A DNA stretch of 64,000 bases from Paradesulfitobacterium ferrireducens. GTDB lineage: Bacteria; Bacillota; Desulfitobacteriia; Desulfitobacteriales; Desulfitobacteriaceae. The stretch is taken from NCBI RefSeq assembly GCF_017310645.1, contig NZ_JAFLRH010000002.1:248001-312000 (forward strand), read 5' to 3'. Shown piece after piece: positions 25,388 to 33,287 of the stretch; position 1 is the first letter of the stretch; the number at the start of each line of letters is the position of its first letter. Under the pieces are notes generated by a model. The model saw nothing but the letters and a program-made list of their open reading frames with translations, ran no database searches and was not told where the DNA came from. The translations under genes were made by a program, and so were the position numbers.

Positions 25388-27133
25388 ATGGCGGGAAAGA
25401 TTGATCCGATTCTGGTTGCGGTTTTGGATAACCGTTTTAGTTCGATCTGTGTGGAAATCGGGCAAACCATGCTCCGGACATCACGGTCGCCGATTTTCAG
25501 TGAGGCGCGGGACTTCGTGTCGGCGATTTTCGACCGCCGCGGCCGTTTAATCGCCCAGAAGGATTACATTCCGGTGCTTAGCGGGGCCGCCCCCTTTGCT
25601 TTAAGGGCGATTGCGGATCATTTCAAAGGACGGATTTATGAAGGGGATGTCTATGTCCTGAATGATCCGTACCGGGGGAATAACCATCCACCTGATATTA
25701 CGGTGGTGAAACCGGTGTTCTTCGAAGGGGAGCTGGCTTTTTGGAGCATGGCCAAAGGACACCATGTGGATGTCGGCGGCGGAGGTGTCGGGGGCTATAA
25801 CCCCCTGGCCACCGATGCCTGGACCGATGCCCTGCGCATTCCGCCGGTGAAACTGTATGAGCGGGGAGTGAAACAGCAGGATATCTGGGATATGATCCTG
25901 ATCAATGTCCACATCCCGTTTTTGGTGGAGGGGGATCTGCACTGCCAAGTGGGGGCAACGACCATTGGAGAACGAAGCCTTACCAGCATGGCCCGCAAAT
26001 ATGGGATGGATACACTGGAAGCGGTGATTGAGGAGATCTTTGACGCCTATGAGGCCAAGATGCGGGCGGAAATTCGCTCCATTCCCAACGGAACCTACTA
26101 TGCGGAGCGCAAAATTGACCATGACGGCATCGACACGGATAAGCCGGTGACCGTGCGCCTGGCTCTGAGCGTGCATGACGAGGACGTAGTGTATGACTAT
26201 AGCGCGACCGACCATCAGGTGAAAGGCTTCCTAAACAGCACCTATCCCAACACGGTTTCCAGCAGCTATATCTCCCTCTTTACCACGATCAAGAATAAGG
26301 TCAAAATCAATGAAGGTTCGATCCGACCGGTCACAGTCATCGCTCCGGAGGGCTCATTGTTGAATCCGCTTGAACCGGCTCCGACGACGGCCAGCACGGT
26401 GCCCACAGCTGAGACGATTGCTGAAGCCGGGTGGTATGCTTTGGCGCAGGCGGTTCCCAACCTGTGCCAGGCAGCCTGGAACCGTTGGGCTGCACCGGCC
26501 AGCGGCGGGGTCAATCCCCGCACCGAAAAGCCCTTTGGGGATATCCACTTTATGTCCAAAGGCGGAGGAGGCGCGACCGAAGGGATTGACGGCTGGGACC
26601 ATCTCGGCACGGTTATTTGCCTGGGCGGTTTGCGGGCCCCTGATCCGGAACTCCATGAAATGGTAACTCCCTATTTGATTCTGAATTATGAACTGATGCC
26701 GGATAACGCGGGCGCAGGGCAATGGCGCGGCGGCAACGGACTCCATTACAAATGGCAGGTGCTGGGAGATAATGTGGCCTTCGCCATGTTCGGCAGCGGG
26801 GTTCGGGATGAAACGGCACCGTTTGGATTAGCAGGGGGTAAGGGCGCGCCTAAAACCGAACAATATCTTATTAAAGCGGACAGCACCCGGATTTGGCTTG
26901 ATGTCAATACCTTTGTGTACCCGGAAAAAGGAGACTGTATTGAGATTTTCTCATCCGGAGGCGGAGGTTACGGGGATCCGTTCAAGCGCTCTACGGCGCT
27001 GGTTCTGGAGGATGTTCAAAATGAGCTTCTTTCCATCGAAGCAGCCAAGGCTCAATACGGGGTCGTGATCGATCCGGAGACCCTTACGGTTAACCAAACG
27101 GAGACGGATAAACTGCGGAGCAAAGGCGTTTAA
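25388..27133 (+). CDS. hyuB: ATP-dependent hydantoinase-family subunit B
   Basis: This 581-residue HyuB-type subunit is the partner of the preceding HyuA. Family stretches are MLRTSRSPIFSEARDF near the N-terminus, VLNDPYRGNNHPPDI, and GGGGYGDPFKR near the C-terminus. The two subunits form one hydrolase or carboxylase complex. AGGAGG lies directly upstream, just past the HyuA stop. The downstream CoA ligase begins about 40 bases later, so ring opening and CoA activation of the resulting acid are probably co-transcribed. Confidence 0.92.
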   Translation: MAGKIDPILVAVLDNRFSSICVEIGQTMLRTSRSPIFSEARDFVSAIFDRRGRLIAQKDYIPVLSGAAPFALRAIADHFKGRIYEGDVYVLNDPYRGNNHPPDITVVKPVFFEGELAFWSMAKGHHVDVGGGGVGGYNPLATDAWTDALRIPPVKLYERGVKQQDIWDMILINVHIPFLVEGDLHCQVGATTIGERSLTSMARKYGMDTLEAVIEEIFDAYEAKMRAEIRSIPNGTYYAERKIDHDGIDTDKPVTVRLALSVHDEDVVYDYSATDHQVKGFLNSTYPNTVSSSYISLFTTIKNKVKINEGSIRPVTVIAPEGSLLNPLEPAPTTASTVPTAETIAEAGWYALAQAVPNLCQAAWNRWAAPASGGVNPRTEKPFGDIHFMSKGGGGATEGIDGWDHLGTVICLGGLRAPDPELHEMVTPYLILNYELMPDNAGAGQWRGGNGLHYKWQVLGDNVAFAMFGSGVRDETAPFGLAGGKGAPKTEQYLIKADSTRIWLDVNTFVYPEKGDCIEIFSSGGGGYGDPFKRSTALVLEDVQNELLSIEAAKAQYGVVIDPETLTVNQTETDKLRSKGV

Positions 27134-27169
27134 GGGAGGAGCAAGACCCTTAGGTTTGGAGGGATGAAC

Positions 27170-28774
27170 ATGCTGATTATGGGTGAAATGATTTTGCGCA
27201 ATGCCCGTTTGTTCCCGCGCAAAACCGCCTTTATTCAGGGAGAAAGAACCTTATCTTTTGGGGATTTCGCTCAGCGAGTGCAGAGTTTAATGCGCGCGCT
27301 GAGCGCGCTTGGGATCAGGCCGGGTGACCGGGTAGCCGTACTGGCGGCCAATTGCATTGAATATTTCGAGCTTTATGGTTTGGCTGATATGGGGGCGGCC
27401 ATTTTAGTCCCCCTGAATTACCGACTGCAGGTCGGGGAGCTGGAGTATTTGCTGCAGGATTCCGGGAGTTCAATCCTGTTTTTCTCAAAACAGTACCGGG
27501 AAACGGCAGATGAACTAAAAAGCCGGGGTCAGTTGTTCCAATATGCCGTCTGCTTGGATGAGCAGCAGGAAGGATATTTGTATTACGAGGAATTAATACA
27601 GCAAGGTGAGTTCGAATTCATTCGATCCAATCCACCCAATCCACCCAATCCGCACATTGACTATAACAGAGGCCGGATTGAGTTTCCGGTGAAAGAAGAT
27701 GACGCAGCCTATATCCTCTATACTAGCGGGACCACCGGCCTGCCTCGGGGAGCGGTATTGACTCACCGCGGGCAATATCAGACGGCCAACGCCCTGGCGT
27801 TGGAAATGTCGATTCACAAGGAAGATGTCACCCTAGACATGATGCCGCTGTATCATACAGGGGGTCATGCGGTAGCCTTGGCCCATTTTTACCGGGGGTG
27901 CACCAGTGTCATCATGACCGGCTTTAACCCGCGCGAAGCTTTGGAACTCGTAGCCAAACATGGTGTTACGACCATGCAGGTGGTTCCGGCGATGATCGTG
28001 GATATGTTGAACCAACCGGATTTGGATTCGTTTGACACTTCGAGTCTGCGCATGATCTTCTATGCCTCTTCCCCGATGCCGGAAGCACTCCTGCGCCGGT
28101 CCATGGAACGGTGGGGGCGCAAATTTTTCCAGGCCTACGGGCTGACTGAAAACGGCCCGGTGGCCACGGTCTTAACCCAGGCTGATCATGTAGTGGACGG
28201 CTCTGAGTCTGCCACCAGGAAACTCAAGTCCTGCGGCTTGCCTTCGGCCAATTGCGATACCCGGGTCTGGAAGGAAAAGGGCATCGATGTCAAGCCTGGA
28301 GAGATTGGGGAGATCGTAATCCGGAGCGAGCAAGTGATGAAAGGGTATTGGGGGCTGCCGGAACTTACGGCCCAAACCCTCAAAGACGGGTGGCTTTATA
28401 CCGGAGACCTCGCCACCGTGGATGAAGAGGGGTATATCTACATCGTGGATCGCAAGAAAGACATGATCATTTCCGGAGGGGAAAATGTCTACCCGCGCGA
28501 AGTGGAAGAAATTATCTATCAGCATCCGGCGGTGTATGAATGTGCGGTGGTTGGAATTCCCAATGTCAAATGGGTGGAGTCTGTGCATGCCTTGGTGGTG
28601 CTGAAGAAGGACGCATCCTTAAGCGAACAGGAATTGATTGCTTATTGCAAGTCCCGGCTGGCTCCGTATAAAGCCCCCAAATCGGTGGAGTTTGTCAGCG
28701 AATTGCCCAAGAATCCAAGCGGGAAAATCTTAAAGAAAGAACTGCGTTCAAAATACTGGAGTCCGGCGAGTTAA
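27170..28774 (+). CDS. AMP-forming acyl/aryl-CoA ligase
   Basis: This 534-residue member of the acyl-adenylate family has all core motifs: YTSGTTGLPRGAVLTH (ATP binding), YGLTENGP, the hinge DRKKDMIISGGENVYP and the C-terminal lysine motif NPSGKILKKELR. It activates a carboxylic acid to its CoA thioester. I chose the ATG at 27170, seven bases after GGAGG; the ATG at 27164 is too close. It lies between HyuAB and the beta-oxidation genes, so the substrate is probably the ring-opened acid, for example an arylpropionate. A short Asn-Pro-Pro repeat in the middle (27627-27653) is a local oddity. Confidence 0.92.
   Translation: MLIMGEMILRNARLFPRKTAFIQGERTLSFGDFAQRVQSLMRALSALGIRPGDRVAVLAANCIEYFELYGLADMGAAILVPLNYRLQVGELEYLLQDSGSSILFFSKQYRETADELKSRGQLFQYAVCLDEQQEGYLYYEELIQQGEFEFIRSNPPNPPNPHIDYNRGRIEFPVKEDDAAYILYTSGTTGLPRGAVLTHRGQYQTANALALEMSIHKEDVTLDMMPLYHTGGHAVALAHFYRGCTSVIMTGFNPREALELVAKHGVTTMQVVPAMIVDMLNQPDLDSFDTSSLRMIFYASSPMPEALLRRSMERWGRKFFQAYGLTENGPVATVLTQADHVVDGSESATRKLKSCGLPSANCDTRVWKEKGIDVKPGEIGEIVIRSEQVMKGYWGLPELTAQTLKDGWLYTGDLATVDEEGYIYIVDRKKDMIISGGENVYPREVEEIIYQHPAVYECAVVGIPNVKWVESVHALVVLKKDASLSEQELIAYCKSRLAPYKAPKSVEFVSELPKNPSGKILKKELRSKYWSPAS
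27627..27653 (+). repeat. Three 9-bp tandem repeats inside the CoA ligase gene
   Basis: CCAATCCAC, CCAATCCAC and CCAATCCGC follow each other in frame and encode the residues NPPNPPNPH in a surface-loop position before the ATP-binding motif. The length is a multiple of three, so the frame is kept. Confidence 0.8.
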
Positions 28775-28840
28775 TAGGCCAACTGGAGAGATAGCACAGA
28801 TGTAAAGAACAGGAATGAATGAGTGGAAAGGAGACGTGTG

Positions 28841-30016
28841 ATGCCCAGACGCGTGGCGGTGGTCGCTGCCGGGACCAGCAGGAAATGGGGGATTTTCCCT
28901 GGGACCTACCGGGACTTAATCTCGGAGGCCGGCAAGGCCACTTTTGACAGCAACCCCAGGATTAAGCCCGCTGATATCGAGGGATTCATTCTGGCCAGTG
29001 TTTTTCCGGAACGGTCGGTGTTTCAGTCCCATGTGGCTACTTTAGCTGCCGAGACAGTAGGGGTTAAGCCATTAAAACTGTTTCAGAGAGTGGAAAACAT
29101 GTGCGGCAGCGGCACGATCGCGATCCGAACCGCTTATATGGCCATTGCCAGCGGGCTGGCCGATGTCGTGATGGTTATCGGAGCGGAGAAGATGCATACG
29201 CCCCAGCCGGTGGAAACCTATCTGAGCATGCTGGGCGGGGTGGACCGGGAATATGAAGGCTCTCTGGGTGTGACCGCTCCGGCTCAGTTCGCCTTGGCGG
29301 CCCAAAGCCATATGCAAAAGTATGGCACCACACAGGAGCAGATGTCCCTGGTATCAGTCAAAAATCACACTCACGCGGCCAACAATCCTTATGCCCACTT
29401 CCCGAAAGCGTGTACGCTGGAGGAAGTATTGAATGCCAGGCCGGTCACTACCCCATTTACCATCCTGGACTGCTCCCCGATTACGGACGGAGCGGCCGGA
29501 ATGATTCTGATGAGCGAGGACAAAGCCTGGGAATACACAGACAAACCGGTATTCATTCTCGGAACCGGCCAAGCGGCCTCCGGATTTAATTATGCCAATG
29601 TCCCCTCAGACCTGGGGGATTGGACCATGCTCCAAAAAGCAGCCCAAGATGCGTACAGGATGGCGGGGGTAACGGCAGAGGACATCGATGTGGCAGAGGT
29701 TCATGACTGCTTTAGTATTTCTGAGATCATCATTACGGAAGAATTAGGGTTTGCCGCCAAAGGGGAAGGCGGGAGTTTTATCGCGGACGGCCGTTCGGAT
29801 TACGGTGGGGATGTCGTGATCAACCCGCGGGGCGGGCTTCTGGGGTGCGGGCATCCTTTGGGAGCCACCGGTGTGGCTCAGGGCGTTGAACTGTTTCGGC
29901 AGCTGCGCGGGGAAGCCGGAGTTCGGCAGGTAGAGGATGCCCGGATGGGGCTCGGGCATAATTTGAGCGGGGTGAGCGAACACCATGTATTGATCTACGG
30001 AAGGGGGGATCTGTGA
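28841..30016 (+). CDS. Thiolase (SCP2/BbsB-like), cassette copy 1
   Basis: This 391-residue thiolase-fold enzyme should cleave a 3-oxoacyl-CoA to acetyl-CoA and a shortened acyl-CoA. The nucleophile is in ENMCGSGTIAIRTAY (about Cys88), with the family's EVHDCFSISE and GCGHPLGATG histidine and cysteine motifs. The ATG at 28841 has AAAGGAG upstream and matches the start of the second copy (55968). It is followed, with a TGATG overlap, by a DUF35 protein; such thiolase-DUF35 pairs are known from benzylsuccinate degradation (BbsA/BbsB), where both are needed. By eye it shares about four in five or more residues with the copy at 55968. Confidence 0.9.
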   Translation: MPRRVAVVAAGTSRKWGIFPGTYRDLISEAGKATFDSNPRIKPADIEGFILASVFPERSVFQSHVATLAAETVGVKPLKLFQRVENMCGSGTIAIRTAYMAIASGLADVVMVIGAEKMHTPQPVETYLSMLGGVDREYEGSLGVTAPAQFALAAQSHMQKYGTTQEQMSLVSVKNHTHAANNPYAHFPKACTLEEVLNARPVTTPFTILDCSPITDGAAGMILMSEDKAWEYTDKPVFILGTGQAASGFNYANVPSDLGDWTMLQKAAQDAYRMAGVTAEDIDVAEVHDCFSISEIIITEELGFAAKGEGGSFIADGRSDYGGDVVINPRGGLLGCGHPLGATGVAQGVELFRQLRGEAGVRQVEDARMGLGHNLSGVSEHHVLIYGRGDL

Positions 30017-30447
30017 TGGTGGAAAAGCTCACTTGGGATTATGTCTATGGCTGTGATCCTGTGCCCCAGCAGACTTCGGAATTTAACAAGCTCCACGAGT
30101 ATTATGAAGCTTTGAATGAGGGCCGCTTAATGACGACCAAATGCGACGCCTGCGGGCAGGTTTTATGGCCGCCGCGCACCGTCTGTCCGGAGTGCATGTC
30201 CGGCCGGCTGTCCTGGACCCAATTGCCGGATGAAGGGGAGATTATCGTGTTCACGGTCCAGGAATCGGGAGCCTTTCCCGGATTTACCCTCCCTTTAATC
30301 TTTGCTTATCTGCAGTTTGGTCCCGTGCGTTTTATTGGGAAAATCATTGGCGCTGAGCCGGAGGAGCTTGCCCCCGGGAAAAAAGTACGTTTACAGCCGG
30401 AAAAGCAGGAGGATGGGCGCATCTTGCCGGCATTTAGGCTGATTTGA
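30016..30447 (+). CDS. DUF35 OB-fold zinc-ribbon thiolase partner (BbsA-like), copy 1
   Basis: This 143-residue protein has a rubredoxin-like zinc ribbon, CDACGQVLWPPRTVCPEC (about residues 40-57), followed by an OB-fold (ESGAFPGFTLPLIFAYLQF). It probably holds the acyl-CoA chain for the thiolase next door. The ATG shares one base with the thiolase stop, and the second copy at 57143 has the same kind of overlap, so the coupling is conserved. An upstream GTG at 30013 is in frame but less likely. Confidence 0.9.
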   Translation: MVEKLTWDYVYGCDPVPQQTSEFNKLHEYYEALNEGRLMTTKCDACGQVLWPPRTVCPECMSGRLSWTQLPDEGEIIVFTVQESGAFPGFTLPLIFAYLQFGPVRFIGKIIGAEPEELAPGKKVRLQPEKQEDGRILPAFRLI

Positions 30448-30507
30448 AACATTCAGGCAAGCTGCCTTGGAATAGGGATTTAAGACTAAATGAAAGGAGT
30501 AATAAGA

Positions 30508-30966
30508 ATGTCGTACCGGACAAGAGGGTTAACCTTCGATCAGTTTAGTGTCGGAGATGAGTTTCATACAGCTTCGCGTACCGTAACGGAAGCCGATGTG
30601 GTGAACTTTGCCGGGATTTCCGGGGATTATAATCCGCTGCATACCAACGAGGAATGGGCAAAGGAAAACACTCCATTTGAGACCAGAATCGCCCACGGGG
30701 TGTTAATCCAGTCGATCGCGACCGGTCTCGCCAATCAATTGGGGATTTTTGAAGGGACGACCATCGCCGTTATGGAAATGACTTCCCGCTTTGTAGGAGT
30801 GGTGCGCTTTGGCGACACGATCCATGTTGTGTTAAGGGTTGCGGACAAAAAAGAAAGCAAAAAGCCTGACCGGGGAGTTGCCAATGTCTATATTGAAGTT
30901 TTGAACCAGCGAGATGAGCCGGTGCTTCAGGGAAACTGGATTGTAATGCTGAAGCGTTCAATTTGA
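30508..30966 (+). CDS. MaoC-type enoyl-CoA hydratase, copy 1
   Basis: This 152-residue hot-dog fold protein has the hydratase motif GDYNPLHTNEEWA...RIAHGVL that supplies the catalytic Asp and His. It should add water to an enoyl-CoA such as an aryl-acrylyl (cinnamoyl-type) CoA. The ATG at 30508 follows AAAGGAG and matches the start of the copy at 57694. It is third in the five-gene beta-oxidation cassette. Confidence 0.9.
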   Translation: MSYRTRGLTFDQFSVGDEFHTASRTVTEADVVNFAGISGDYNPLHTNEEWAKENTPFETRIAHGVLIQSIATGLANQLGIFEGTTIAVMEMTSRFVGVVRFGDTIHVVLRVADKKESKKPDRGVANVYIEVLNQRDEPVLQGNWIVMLKRSI

Positions 30967-31029
30967 TGGATGGTTATTCCTATGCATTGAATTTAGATAA
31001 GCTTTGCTAGATGAAAGGGGAGAAGGGTT

Positions 31030-31773
31030 ATGCGGTTTCAGGAAAGAGTTGTCTTTATTACCGGGGCCGGAGGCGGTATTGGTGCCGCCACGGCAAAGAG
31101 GTTTGCGAGCGAGGGGGCAAAGGTGGTTCTTAACGACGTGGTCAGTTCGAACGCGGCCCGGACTTTAGATGAAATCAAAGAGGAAGGCGGACAGGGGCTG
31201 CTCGTTGAAGGGAGCGTGGTCTCGAAAAGCGAAGTTCAGTCCATGGTTGAGCAAATCCTTGCGCATTTCGGCCAGGTCGATGTCTTGATCAATAACGCCG
31301 GCATCATCCGGGATGCCCTAGCGAAGAAAATGAGTGAACAACAGTGGGATGATGTCATAGATGTCAACCTGAAAGGAACCTTTCTGTGCGCACAGGCGGT
31401 TTTTGCCCCTATGAGCGAGAAACGGTACGGGAAGATCATCAACACCGCTTCCATCGGCGCCTTAGGCAATCCCGGCCAGGCTAACTACAGCGCTTCCAAA
31501 GCCGGAGTGATCGGACTGACGTATACCTTGGCCCTTGAGTATGCGCGCTCCAATATTAATGTCAATGCGGTTGCTCCCGGGGCTACCCAGACCCCGATGA
31601 CCGCCGGTATGCCGCCGGAGGCGCTTGAAAAGGTTATTGCGAGCATTCCGCTAAGGAGAATGGCCGGGCCGGAGGAACTCGCCGCAGTCCATGCTTTTCT
31701 GGCAAGCGAGGAAGCTTCCTATATCACCGGGCAGGTAATATTTGTTGATGGCGGGATCACCGTAGGTATCTAG
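31030..31773 (+). CDS. Short-chain dehydrogenase/reductase (3-hydroxyacyl-CoA dehydrogenase role), copy 1
   Basis: This 247-residue SDR has the cofactor motif TGAGGGIGAATA, NNAG, catalytic Ser in ASIGALG and the YSASK pair. It is FabG-like in sequence, but its place between the hydratase and acyl-CoA dehydrogenase genes suggests oxidation of a 3-hydroxyacyl-CoA. Whether it prefers NAD or NADP cannot be settled by eye. The start, preceded by AAAGGGGAGAAGG, matches that of the copy at 58169. Confidence 0.9.
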   Translation: MRFQERVVFITGAGGGIGAATAKRFASEGAKVVLNDVVSSNAARTLDEIKEEGGQGLLVEGSVVSKSEVQSMVEQILAHFGQVDVLINNAGIIRDALAKKMSEQQWDDVIDVNLKGTFLCAQAVFAPMSEKRYGKIINTASIGALGNPGQANYSASKAGVIGLTYTLALEYARSNINVNAVAPGATQTPMTAGMPPEALEKVIASIPLRRMAGPEELAAVHAFLASEEASYITGQVIFVDGGITVGI

Positions 31774-31821
31774 CTCCAACTTGTCAATGGCCATACTTTC
31801 ACATGAAAGGGGAGAAATATG

Positions 31822-32961
31822 ATGGACTTTTCCTTAAGCGAAGAGCAGTTGATGCTGCGCGATACCGTGCGCCGGTTTGTGGAGAAAGAAATCAGGCCCA
31901 ATGTCGAGGAACTCGACCAAAAAGAAGAATACCCACATGAAATTATGAAAAAAATTTTTGCCCAAGGTTTTACCAACCTCAATATTCCGGAGGAGTACGG
32001 CGGACCGGGAGTTGATCCCCTGACAGCCCTTATCATTACGGAAGAGATTGCCCGGGGCTGTGCGGCGGTGGCTACATCTTCTTCCTGCAATTCGCTCGCA
32101 ACGTATCCGATCCTGACCGGTGGCAATGAGGAGCAAAAACAGAGATTCTTGCGTCCTTTGGCCGAGGAAGGCAAATATGCGTCCTTCTGCCTGACCGAGC
32201 CGGGGGCGGGTTCGGATGTTGCCGGTTTAGCCACCGTGGCCCGCAAGCAAGGGGATAAGTACATTCTCAATGGCCGCAAGCAATTTATTACCAGTGCCAA
32301 TGTGGCCCAATATCTGACAGTCTTTTGCCGCACCGGGGAGGAAAAAGGGCATAAGTCCATCAGCGCTTTAGTGGTAGACCGGGAATCACCCGGGGTCAGC
32401 ATCGGCCGGCAGGAGAAGAAAATGGGTTTGCGCGCATCCACCACCTGTGAAGTGATCTTTGAAGAGGTGGAAGTTCCGGCAGCCAATCTCTTGGGGAGCG
32501 AGGGCTTAGGGTTTAAGCTGTCGATGGAGACCTTGGACAAAGCCCGGCCCACCACCGGAGCCATGGCTTTGGGTATGGCTCAGGCGGCGCTGGAAGCGGC
32601 GGTGTACTATGCCAAGGAAAGAGTGCAATTTGGCAAGCCCATTGCCCAGCAGCAGGCAGTCCAGATGATCCTGGCCGATATGGCGATGAAAGTGGAAACG
32701 GCGCGTCTGCTGGTTTATAAAGCCGGGTATCTCATGGCCAAGGGGCTGCCGTTTACCAAGGAATCGGCCATGAGCAAGTGTTACGCTGCCGATATTGCCA
32801 TGGAGGTTACGACCGATGCCGTTCAAATCTTCGGCGGCTACGGCTATACGCGTGATTACCCGGTCGAAAAGTACATGCGCGATGCCAAGATCATGCAAAT
32901 CTATGAAGGGACGAACCAAATCCAGCGGGTCGTGATTGCCAAAGAACTGGTACATTCCTGA
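31822..32961 (+). CDS. Acyl-CoA dehydrogenase, copy 1
   Basis: This 379-residue flavoprotein has the standard acyl-CoA dehydrogenase layout: [11 protein letters not shown], the FITSANVA flavin region, and the catalytic glutamate in [11 protein letters not shown] near the C-terminus. The second of two adjacent ATGs (31822) gives the same length as the copy at 58991. It is very similar to that copy, which I assign as a benzylmalonyl-CoA dehydrogenase-like (decarboxylating) enzyme. Here, without a mutase in the cluster, it could instead oxidise an arylpropionyl-CoA. No electron-transfer flavoprotein genes are in view. A long palindrome follows. Confidence 0.92.
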   Translation: MDFSLSEEQLMLRDTVRRFVEKEIRPNVEELDQKEEYPHEIMKKIFAQGFTNLNIPEEYGGPGVDPLTALIITEEIARGCAAVATSSSCNSLATYPILTGGNEEQKQRFLRPLAEEGKYASFCLTEPGAGSDVAGLATVARKQGDKYILNGRKQFITSANVAQYLTVFCRTGEEKGHKSISALVVDRESPGVSIGRQEKKMGLRASTTCEVIFEEVEVPAANLLGSEGLGFKLSMETLDKARPTTGAMALGMAQAALEAAVYYAKERVQFGKPIAQQQAVQMILADMAMKVETARLLVYKAGYLMAKGLPFTKESAMSKCYAADIAMEVTTDAVQIFGGYGYTRDYPVEKYMRDAKIMQIYEGTNQIQRVVIAKELVHS

Positions 32962-32992
32962 ACCGGACGTACGTGCATCATTTCCAGAGGGA

Positions 32993-33034
32993 GAGGGCGG
33001 CGCCCGGTACATTTTTGTACCGGGCGCCGCCCTC
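32993..33034. promoter_or_regulatory. 42-base perfect palindrome with a TGGTA-type UAS at its centre; also a hairpin terminator candidate
   Basis: Eighteen bases on each side of a 6-base ATTTTT loop are perfectly complementary. The central part, CGGTACATTTTTGTACCG (33005-33022), has the GGTA-N8-TACC pattern of the other activator sites. It is 69 bases (centre to centre) upstream of the site at 33074, almost the spacing (68) of the pair at 5726/5794. As RNA it would be a very stable hairpin ending the beta-oxidation operon, although no T-run follows. It may do both jobs. Confidence 0.62.
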
Positions 33035-33073
33035 CTAGAGCCACCCAGTATTCTATTGGTTTTTGGAGTCAAC

Positions 33074-33091
33074 CGGTACGCAGAAGTACCA
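33074..33091 (+). promoter_or_regulatory. Activator binding site (UAS) CGGTA-N8-TACCA
   Basis: CGGTACGCAGAAGTACCA has the same arms and 8-base spacer as the sites before P1 and P2. It is centred about 138 bases upstream of the -24 element at 33221. Confidence 0.66.
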
Positions 33092-33219
33092 CGACCTTAA
33101 GAAGGCGGGATAACATCCTATATCCAATCCAGAGCTAGTCATGGTTTTTCTTGTTTCCAACGCCGAAAAACAGCCGTCTATCAGTATTTTTCTGCCATTC
33201 GCCGGAAAAGTGGAAATGG

Positions 33220-33235
33220 TGGTGCTGATTTTGCA
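33220..33235 (+). promoter_or_regulatory. Sigma-54 (-24/-12) promoter P3
   Basis: TGGTGCTGATTTTGCA has GG at 33221-33222, 10 bases, and GC at 33233-33234 preceded by TT. Paired activator dyads lie upstream at 33005 and 33074. It should drive the small gene at 33288. The 326-base gap 32962-33287 is filled by this control region. Confidence 0.78.
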
Positions 33236-33238
33236 TGC

Positions 33239-33268
33239 TAGACTGAATTGTACAAATAGTCTATAATT
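33239..33268 (+). repeat. 30-bp exact repeat, copy 1, with nested dyads and a TATAAT box
   Basis: The same 30 bases occur at 63971-64000, where the window ends. The unit contains TAGACT and AGTCTA arms around a central TTGTACAA palindrome and ends TATAATT. TAGACT-17 bases-TATAAT has the spacing of a sigma-A promoter, so it may be a promoter with a built-in operator. In this copy it also spans the expected start point of sigma-54 promoter P3. Confidence 0.75.
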
Positions 33269-33287
33269 ATTTTTGGGAGGAATTGAG

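Noticed and set aside
23275-27133. Acetone or acetophenone carboxylase instead of hydantoinase
   Set aside because: HyuA/HyuB homologues also form carboxylases, but the small third (gamma) subunit gene of acetone carboxylase is absent and the setting with Mo hydroxylase and CoA ligase favours lactam opening. It is not excluded.
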